NCBI GenBank assembly: GCA_021736545.1
Contig: JAIPFS010000005.1
Coordinates: 1 to 18,917 of the forward strand
DNA: 18,917 nt
From: Spirochaetia bacterium
Lineage (GTDB): Bacteria; Spirochaetota; Spirochaetia; PWKH01
Reading direction: 5' to 3'
Both the position numbers and the translations under genes were made by a program. Below the pieces are notes generated by a model. That model had not been told where the DNA came from, searched no databases, and saw only the letters and a program-made list of their open reading frames with translations. Of the stretch, positions 14,128 to 18,917 are shown piece after piece. Position 1 is the first letter of the stretch, and each line of letters opens with the position of its first letter.

Positions 14128-14285
14128 TGGCATAAAGCTTTTTGGTATGAATTTTTGCTTAGTTTTTTTCCTGACAAAGAATTTTTTCGATTTTCAAACG
14201 CTGTTTTGGAGCCTGGAATGGTGTTTTATAAAAAAGCTGCACAAACAGGAATATAGTAAAAGTCCTATCACCAAGTTTTGAGCCG
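14128..14285. mobile_element. MITE-like inverted-repeat element, copy 3 (158 bp)
   Basis: The left arm is TGGCATAAAGCTTTTTGGTA at 14128. The right arm, read in reverse from 14285, is CGGCTCAAAACTTGGTGATA. The right arm ends four bases before the GGAG of arsR, so the whole element would be transcribed as most of the arsR leader if the promoter at 14022 is used. Confidence 0.65.
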
Positions 14286-14299
14286 CCCTGGAGATGACC

Positions 14300-14665
14300 A
14301 TGAAAGAAGCCTTAGAAATCCTTAAAGCCCTGAGCGATGAAAACCGGATGAGAATTTATCTCATGCTCCAACAGAAGCCTATGTGCGCATGCGAACTTCT
14401 CTCCGTTCTTGACATAGCCGGTTCGACTCTCTCTGCTCACTTAAAGATTCTACGCAATGCGAACCTCATAGAACAGAAAAAAGAAGGCCGCTGGATCGAG
14501 TACGGAATAAAAATTTCTCAGTTGAATAAAAAATTGGAAGCATTTCTCTTGGAAACCCTTATAGCAGATCCTCAAATAATTCAGCAGGATAGAAAAGAAG
14601 CCCAAGCACTTGACCGTCTCAGCTGCTCACAGCAGAAACAAACTGAAGAAAAAAACCTTCACTAA
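14300..14665 (+). CDS. arsR: ArsR/SmtB-family arsenite-responsive repressor
   Basis: This is a dimeric winged-helix repressor of 121 residues that should leave DNA when arsenite or a similar thiophilic ion binds. The helix-turn-helix is CELLSVLDIAGSTLSAHLKIL (about 31-51), followed by the wing VEQ-like LIEQKKEGRWIEYGI. Cys29 and Cys31 in PMCACELL match the ELCVCDL sensor motif of E. coli ArsR, placing the ligands in the alpha3 helix. The start at 14300 is preferred because GGAG (14290-14293) is six bases upstream; the earlier ATG at 14294 abuts the GGAG. The tail after residue 90 is polar and probably disordered. It is divergent from arsC, implying autoregulation and control of the minus-strand genes. 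Confidence 0.92.
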   Translation: MKEALEILKALSDENRMRIYLMLQQKPMCACELLSVLDIAGSTLSAHLKILRNANLIEQKKEGRWIEYGIKISQLNKKLEAFLLETLIADPQIIQQDRKEAQALDRLSCSQQKQTEEKNLH

Positions 14666-14717
14666 ATTTTTTGCCAGCGCATAGGAACAAATTACAGTAT
14701 GCGACTGACCCCCCCCA

Positions 14718-15482
14718 TTAAATCAGGTAGAAGGCAAAGGACAAGTAAAAACTCAAACTTCCTGCAATTACAAACAAGTGCCAAATCACATGACTCAATG
14801 GTACTTTTTTGGTAAGGTAAAAAATGATTCCCACAGAATAGGAGAAGCCTCCAATAAACATCCACACAATAAATCCTGTAGGAGTATAGTGAAACAGCGG
14901 TTTCAGAAAAAAGATAAGCAGCCACCCCATGGGCAGATAGAGCAGATCAGAGAGATAATGCTTTTGCCGATAGATAACTGTTTTCAGGATTGTTCCCATT
15001 AAGGCCAGTGCCCAGATAATGCCGAACATCCACCATCTCCAAGGATTGGGAATGGCTATCAAAGCTACAGGGGTATAGGTTCCGGCTATCAGAAAATAGA
15101 TAGCCACCTGATCAAAAACACGGGCAATATTAAATACTTTGGGAACATCCTTAAATTGATGGGTAATGGTAGATGAAAAATATAATACTATTTGAAATGC
15201 CCCATAAACTGAAAATGCTGCGTATTGAACAGCTGTTCCGTTTTTCAGGTATGTAAGTATCAGCAGAAACACTAAACCGGCTATACTCAAGCCGGCGCCG
15301 ACGCTGTGGGTTACGGCATTCAATCGCTCTTCAAGATTATGCTCAACTCCTGAATCCTGTAATTTCTTTGTATCAAGTCTACCAGCTTTTTCCTCGTTTG
15401 AGATATCTCCAATTGTATCCGATTTGTTCGGTTGATTCAGGATATCTGATGATTCTTCAAGTTCTCCATTATTACTTGCCAT
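14718..15482 (-). CDS. Hemolysin III / PAQR-family membrane protein
   Basis: This is a seven-helix inner-membrane protein of 254 residues, in the YqfA/hemolysin III branch of the PAQR (CREST) superfamily of putative metal-dependent hydrolases. The hallmarks are present: ERLNAVTHSVGA (52-63), S-x3-H with Ser104 and His108 in LYFSSTITHQF, Asp124 in FDQVAIYFLIAGTYTP, and H-x3-H with His231 and His235 in SHVIWHLFVIAG. The cluster Ser/His/Asp/His/His forms the predicted zinc site. An acidic, hydrophilic N-terminal extension of about 48 residues precedes the domain, while usual members are about 205-215 residues; a start nearer the domain cannot be excluded, since GGAGG is 11 bases from the chosen ATG. 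Eight C residues (14709-14716) follow the stop on the plus strand. It converges on arsR. Confidence 0.88.
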   Translation of the reverse strand: MASNNGELEESSDILNQPNKSDTIGDISNEEKAGRLDTKKLQDSGVEHNLEERLNAVTHSVGAGLSIAGLVFLLILTYLKNGTAVQYAAFSVYGAFQIVLYFSSTITHQFKDVPKVFNIARVFDQVAIYFLIAGTYTPVALIAIPNPWRWWMFGIIWALALMGTILKTVIYRQKHYLSDLLYLPMGWLLIFFLKPLFHYTPTGFIVWMFIGGFSYSVGIIFYLTKKVPLSHVIWHLFVIAGSLSFYLSFAFYLI

Positions 15483-15787
15483 TATGTCTGCTGCCTCCGT
15501 ACACTGCTCTTCAATTAAATTTTCTCAATAGACGAAAGTATAATACGATTCGTTCAGCAGGAATACAATAGTTAATATGTACTATTTCATTGCTGGCTCA
15601 AAAATTTGTGAAAAGGCAGTTAACTTCTTTCTCAAATTCAGCTGACGTCTTATTCCACTTTTCATCCAATAATGTGCAGTTTTAAAAGTGAATACTATGC
15701 AGCATTAGAAAAAGATCTCATGAAATTGGGCCATCCCAATGATTTGTGCCACGGTTTATGCTAAGATAGCTTAACAGGAGGTGTTCT
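15483..15787. other. Divergent intergenic region with a 158-bp inverted-repeat element
   Basis: It contains the leader of the hemolysin III gene (minus), the 158-bp element at 15594-15751 and the ribosome binding site of the flavoprotein gene. A perfect hairpin ATTGGG-CCAT-CCCAAT (15725-15740) overlaps the element's right arm. Confidence 0.55.
15594..15751. mobile_element. MITE-like inverted-repeat element, copy 4 (158 bp)
   Basis: The left arm is TGGCTCAAAAATTTGTGAAA at 15594. The right arm, read in reverse from 15751, is TGGCACAAATCATTGGGATG. It ends 36 bases before the flavoprotein start, with AGGAGGTG in between. The right arm is the most diverged, and pairing with it is supported by the fixed length. 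Confidence 0.55.
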
Positions 15788-16378
15788 ATGAAAATTCTTG
15801 GAATAAGCGGAAGCCCGAGGAAAGCGGGAAACACCGGATCAATCATATCATCCATGTTGAAAGGTGCTGAACAAGCAGGAGCTGAAACAGAATACATCCA
15901 GCTGTACTCTCATCATATCCAAGGATGTATTGGCTGTGAAAAGTGCCGAAGAGATAAAACCTGCACGCAGTTTTTGGACGGTATGCACCTGCTTTACCCG
16001 AAAATTGAAGCGGCAGAAGGGATTATTTTGGGTTCCCCCACATACAATTACAACGTGACCCCCTGGATGAAGGCCTTTATTGACCGGCTCTATCCTTTTT
16101 TCAACTTCAGTAAAGAGCGTCCGGGACCCTACAGCTCTCGACTTGCAGAAAAAGGCAAGCGAGCATTGGTATTCGGAGTCTGCGAACAAATCGATCCGAA
16201 AGAAATGGGGTACACCATCGTCTCCATGCGAGACTCGATTGAAGCCCTCGGCTATACTATTCATGATGAAATGGCATTTACCGCACACTTTTTTGCAAAT
16301 TCCATCAAAAAAGACAGCAAGGAAAAAAACAGGGCTGAAATTGCCGGAGTAAAATTCGTCGAATCACTGCAGGAGTAA
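15788..16378 (+). CDS. Isf-type iron-sulfur flavoprotein
   Basis: This FMN- and probably [4Fe-4S]-binding electron-transfer protein of 196 residues has a flavodoxin-like fold. The FMN phosphate loop is GSPRKAGNT (8-16), the flavin-lining loop is GSPTYNYNVTPWMKAFIDR, and the cysteine motif CIGCEKCRRDKTC (47-59) has C-x2-C-x2-C-x5-C spacing. The same spacing occurs in the protein at 3571-4200, although the rest is clearly diverged. AGGAGGTG lies six bases before ATG, a strong start. The next gene begins one base after the stop, with its ribosome binding site (16371-16375) inside this gene, so the two are translationally coupled. That suggests a shared redox job with the MBL-fold protein, perhaps in oxygen or reactive-species defence, which is inferred. 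Confidence 0.88.
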   Translation: MKILGISGSPRKAGNTGSIISSMLKGAEQAGAETEYIQLYSHHIQGCIGCEKCRRDKTCTQFLDGMHLLYPKIEAAEGIILGSPTYNYNVTPWMKAFIDRLYPFFNFSKERPGPYSSRLAEKGKRALVFGVCEQIDPKEMGYTIVSMRDSIEALGYTIHDEMAFTAHFFANSIKKDSKEKNRAEIAGVKFVESLQE

Positions 16379-16379
16379 A

Positions 16380-17390
16380 ATGAAAACACTGAAACCAGTT
16401 GATATATGCAGAATCACTGTCATTGTTGATAACTACGCGGATACACTGCTTGAATCAAGCCCGGGAGTCGAGCGTTTTCCTTCTGTTCAGGGAAATTCTC
16501 TAGCAGCAGACACACTCCTGGCAGAGCATGGAATCAGCCTTCTGGTAGAAACCAAAAGCGGAAAAAAATGGCATTCCGTCATTTTCGATGCCGGTTACAG
16601 CCCCATAGCCGCCCCGAGAAATTACAAGATGCTCGGCTTACCGGAACACTTGAAGCATGCGCCTCCGGAAGCACTAGTTATCAGCCATGGACATGAAGAC
16701 CATGTGGGCGCTCTAGATGAAATGATGACGCTTACGGGAAATCCTTTGCTGGTGATCCACCCGGAGGCATTTACCTCTCCGCGCTTCTGGAAGGCGGATG
16801 ACGGCAGACTCTACCGAATCCCCGTCAAAATTGATCGCGGAGAGATCAACAGCAAGCTGAAATCCCGGGGATCAGCTTTACGGGAGAGTGCCTCCCCGCT
16901 GTATCTCGGAGACAATACGATACTCGTGACTGGGGAAATCCCCAGGGTCACATCATATGAAAGAGGGATGCCGGGTTCCGTTAAAGGAGCAGCCCAACAA
17001 TCAGGGAAAGATGAAAGCGCTGAAGACAATCAGGAACTGATCCCCGACCAGATACTCGACGATCAGGCTCTTGTTGTTGATGTCAAAGACCGCGGACTCG
17101 TTGTGATTACCGGCTGCGGCCATGCTGGAATCATCAACACCACTCTTTATGCGAAAACACTTACTGGAATTGATCAGATTGAGGGAGTGGCTGGAGGCTT
17201 CCATTTATCAGGAAAAGAATTCAGCGAAATCGTCATCAGAACCGCAGAGGATCTCCATCAAATGAATCCACATCGAGTAATACCGATGCACTGCACAGGA
17301 TTAATGGCAAAAGAGGTCTTGAAAAACCAGTTCAAAGAACGTTATGTTGAAAGTTCAGTTGGAACAGTGCTTGCTTTCCCGTTCCAGTAA
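16380..17390 (+). CDS. MBL-fold metallo-hydrolase (COG1237 type)
   Basis: This is a binuclear-metal hydrolase of the metallo-beta-lactamase fold, 336 residues, resembling the archaeal beta-RFAP synthase-like/COG1237 group whose true substrates are mostly unknown. Metal ligands are in SHGHEDHVGA (102-111: His103, His105, Asp107, His108), TGCGHAGI (244-251, His248) and MHCTG (303-307, His304). GEIPR (185-189) and GGFHLSG (272-278) are further group markers. An insert around 197-225, rich in Gln, Glu and Asp, interrupts the domain. ATG directly follows the flavoprotein stop after a single base, and AGGAG (16371-16375) overlaps that gene's end. The pairing recalls flavodiiron logic, with a flavin domain and an MBL domain made separately, but the motif set is not that of flavodiiron proteins. 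Confidence 0.88.
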   Translation: MKTLKPVDICRITVIVDNYADTLLESSPGVERFPSVQGNSLAADTLLAEHGISLLVETKSGKKWHSVIFDAGYSPIAAPRNYKMLGLPEHLKHAPPEALVISHGHEDHVGALDEMMTLTGNPLLVIHPEAFTSPRFWKADDGRLYRIPVKIDRGEINSKLKSRGSALRESASPLYLGDNTILVTGEIPRVTSYERGMPGSVKGAAQQSGKDESAEDNQELIPDQILDDQALVVDVKDRGLVVITGCGHAGIINTTLYAKTLTGIDQIEGVAGGFHLSGKEFSEIVIRTAEDLHQMNPHRVIPMHCTGLMAKEVLKNQFKERYVESSVGTVLAFPFQ

Positions 17391-17408
17391 GTTTTACTTT
17401 TTTTTTAC

Positions 17409-17565
17409 TGGCTTAAAAATTAGTGATTAGCTGATTTTTTTACAAAGCAGTAACTTTGTTGGAACTTTTTTATCTGGAACAGTACTGTGACGGTTTAAAT
17501 CCAAGGGAAAAGGACAACTCTTAAGAAATTGTTCATTGAATACTCAATCACTAATTTTTAAGCCA
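17409..17565. mobile_element. MITE-like inverted-repeat element, copy 5 (157 bp)
   Basis: The two arms are perfect 20-bp inverted repeats, TGGCTTAAAAATTAGTGATT at 17409 and the same read in reverse from 17565. The interior has no open frame. The right arm ends 19 bases before the kinase start, just ahead of the AAAGGA ribosome binding site. No flanking target duplication is seen. A perfect 7-bp inverted repeat (CCAGTAA at 17384-17390 and TTACTGG at 17405-17411) at the end of the MBL gene overlaps the left edge. Confidence 0.8.
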
Positions 17566-17584
17566 CGATTTAAAGGACCCCCAT

Positions 17585-18607
17585 ATGCAATTACTTCCGT
17601 CTTTCACTACCCTTACTCCGGAAAAAATCCTCTCCAGCGTAGAAGAGTTCTGCGGTTTCTTTTTAAACGGAGTGCTGACCCCCTACAACAGCTACATTAA
17701 CAGGGTCTACGGCATTCAGAACGATGAAACCGACGAACGCTACATCGTGAAGTTTTATCGCCCAGGCCGATGGAGCAGAGCAGCTGTGCTGGAAGAGCAT
17801 CATTTCCTTAGACAATGCGCCGATGAGGAGATACCGGTAATCCCTCCTATGCCCGCACGGAAGCATCATGATAAAAAATCCATGGAGGAAGGGACAATTG
17901 GAGAAGTCGACGGCTTCCTTTTTGCGGTGTTCCCCCTTCGTTCCGGTCGGCAGCTGGACATCACTTCTGATCAGGACTGGGTGCGTCTCGGATCAATTAT
18001 CGGCCGTATGCATGCCGTAGGGAAACGTGAAGATACATTACACCGAATCATCTGCTCGCCGGAAGCATCAACCCAAGCCCATTGCAGGGAACTTCTGGAA
18101 AAAAGGCTTGTCCACCCCAATTGTGCTGAAGAGTTCAAATCGATTACACAGGAGACCCTGGAACTCATTCAGCCGGTATTTAAAGAGACGGCAATTTCTC
18201 GTATTCATGGCGACTGCCACCGGGGAAACATCCTCGACCGACTTGAGGAGGGACTTATTCTAATTGATTTTGATGACATGATGATGGGTCCGCCGGTTCA
18301 GGACCTCTGGCTGCTGCTGCCGGGCCATCTGACTGACTGCCGTACAGAGATAGATCTCCTCCTCTATGGCTATACCCAATTCACGGATTTTGATCGTACA
18401 ACCCTGCAGCTCATTGAGCCCCTCCGTTTTATGCGCATCATCTACTTTCTTACTTGGAGCGCACTCCAGATTGAGGACCGCACATTCCAGCATAATTTCC
18501 CCAATTGGGGCACAGAGCATTTCTGGATCAAAGAGATTGAAGACTTACGTTATCAGCTGCAGATGATTCGTGAGCACCTTGCTGATGATTCAATCACCTG
18601 GGGCTAA
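17585..18607 (+). CDS. srkA: SrkA/YihE-like stress-response kinase (APH fold)
   Basis: This is a 340-residue kinase-like protein of the aminoglycoside phosphotransferase fold. In E. coli, SrkA (YihE) is a Ser/Thr kinase that protects against stress-induced death via the MazF pathway. The motifs are present: candidate ATP lysine Lys56 in IVKFYRPGRWS, catalytic loop IHGDCHRGNIL (207-217) with Asp210 and Asn215, and the metal-binding LIDFDDMMMGPPVQDLWLLL (226-245) with Asp228. FYRPGRW and DDMMMGP are particularly close to the SrkA branch rather than to antibiotic phosphotransferases. Length fits (E. coli about 328). The start is supported by AAAGGA nine bases upstream. An inverted-repeat element occupies the upstream gap. 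It converges on the partial gene at the window end. Confidence 0.88.
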   Translation: MQLLPSFTTLTPEKILSSVEEFCGFFLNGVLTPYNSYINRVYGIQNDETDERYIVKFYRPGRWSRAAVLEEHHFLRQCADEEIPVIPPMPARKHHDKKSMEEGTIGEVDGFLFAVFPLRSGRQLDITSDQDWVRLGSIIGRMHAVGKREDTLHRIICSPEASTQAHCRELLEKRLVHPNCAEEFKSITQETLELIQPVFKETAISRIHGDCHRGNILDRLEEGLILIDFDDMMMGPPVQDLWLLLPGHLTDCRTEIDLLLYGYTQFTDFDRTTLQLIEPLRFMRIIYFLTWSALQIEDRTFQHNFPNWGTEHFWIKEIEDLRYQLQMIREHLADDSITWG

Positions 18608-18666
18608 ACCTTTACGTGAGGACATCAATAGACTTTTCAAGTTAATATGCAGCTCCAAAACGCTCC

Positions 18667-18917
18667 TCAAGCCGCCATGAACTTCGGATTGTAGGGATTC
18701 CCAGTGCCCTCAGGGGTCTCAAACTCCCGCAGCCAGGCCCGCCTCTGCGTCTCAGAGAGGTTCTGCTGCTCCCGGGAAAACCAGGCCCGCCGCGTAAAGA
18801 GCCCCTTCTCGTTCTTCCTGATCAGCTCCGGGTCGATGCCCGCCTTGATCGCATGGGTGATGTGCCGCTCATCCGTACGGTCGTTTATGAGAAAGGGCTT
18901 GCGGAAGTTGTGCATGT
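18667..18917 (-). CDS. Unrecognised protein, C-terminal part
   Basis: An open minus-strand frame enters from the window edge and stops at 18669-18667. It encodes at least 82 residues, charged and helix-rich, with RTDERHITHAIKAGIDPEL and SETQRRAWLREFETPEGTGN. A methionine codon at 18915 may be internal, since the frame is open at the edge. GC content is higher than in the preceding genes. I see no signal peptide, membrane segment or known motif in this part. It is convergent with the kinase gene, with a 59-base gap. Confidence 0.6.
   Translation of the reverse strand, partial: MHNFRKPFLINDRTDERHITHAIKAGIDPELIRKNEKGLFTRRAWFSREQQNLSETQRRAWLREFETPEGTGNPYNPKFMAA

Larger units (their letters stand above)
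13920..14299. other. Divergent arsC-arsR control region
   Basis: It holds overlapping divergent promoters (14022-14064), two palindromes and a 158-bp inverted-repeat element adjacent to the arsR ribosome binding site. The central part is strongly AT-rich. The T-rich stretch at 14025-14033 is part of the plus-strand promoter spacer. Confidence 0.6.

Noticed and set aside
16380..17390. MBL-fold protein as a beta-lactamase or flavodiiron protein
   Set aside because: It has no signal peptide, the COG1237-like motifs GEIPR and TGCGHAGI are present, and there is no fused flavodoxin domain.
6412..17565. The inverted-repeat elements as integron attC sites separating gene cassettes
   Set aside because: Arms lack the GTTRRRY/RYYYAAC core sites, genes between them lie on both strands, and no integrase is present.
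17585..18607. Kinase gene as an antibiotic phosphotransferase
   Set aside because: The FYRPGRW and DDMMMGP motifs match the SrkA/YihE branch better, and no resistance gene context is present.

Overview
The window looks like a chromosomal stretch of a spirochaete or a related free-living anaerobe. This is inferred from moderate GC, strong AGGAG-type ribosome binding sites, a substrate-binding-protein signal peptide ending in a typical spirochaete FAQGDAEG-type junction, a HAD-IG 5'-nucleotidase and paired iron-sulfur flavoproteins. The assignment is tentative.

Layout. 1-118: start of a periplasmic binding protein gene (minus strand). 119-843: non-coding, with a G-rich repeat, a tRNA-Arg(CCU) and its promoter, and a 6 x 12 bp tandem array. 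844-2295: a membrane diguanylate cyclase with a periplasmic Cache-like sensor. 2432-6154: four minus-strand genes (an unknown protein, an Isf-type flavoprotein, a GNAT acetyltransferase, an aldo/keto reductase). 6650-8029: a HAD-IG 5'-nucleotidase. 8131-9681: a polysaccharide flippase (minus). 9682-11860: a gene-poor segment with gene relics, C-rich repeats and one AT-rich unknown membrane protein. 11861-14665: an arsenic-type cluster, in which a divergent arsR faces arsC, then a CSCSS-motif permease and a small thioredoxin. 14718-15482: a hemolysin III/PAQR protein (minus). 15788-17390: a tightly coupled pair, Isf-type flavoprotein and MBL-fold hydrolase. 17585-18607: an SrkA/YihE-like kinase. 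18667-18917: the 3' end of an unrecognised gene (minus).

How the genes work together. ArsC has the three-cysteine arrangement of thioredoxin-coupled arsenate reductases, and a CPKC mini-thioredoxin and a metal-thiol-type permease lie downstream on the same strand. ArsR carries the CxC of arsenite sensors and is divergent, with overlapping promoters and palindromes between the two genes. The other genes are general metabolism, redox or stress genes with no clear joint pathway.

The most unusual feature is not a gene. From 6.4 to 17.6 kb, five intergenic elements of almost constant length (157, 158, 158, 158 and 169 bp) are bounded by about 20-bp inverted repeats of consensus TGGCTCAAA-N2-TTRGTGAT. 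Three further solitary arms also occur. Several elements sit with one arm just upstream of a ribosome binding site. They resemble a MITE or Correia-like family not tied to any transposase in the window. Other odd structures are short echoes of gene 3' ends downstream of three genes, two six-unit minisatellites, and a 2-kb segment bracketed by about 120-150-bp direct repeats.
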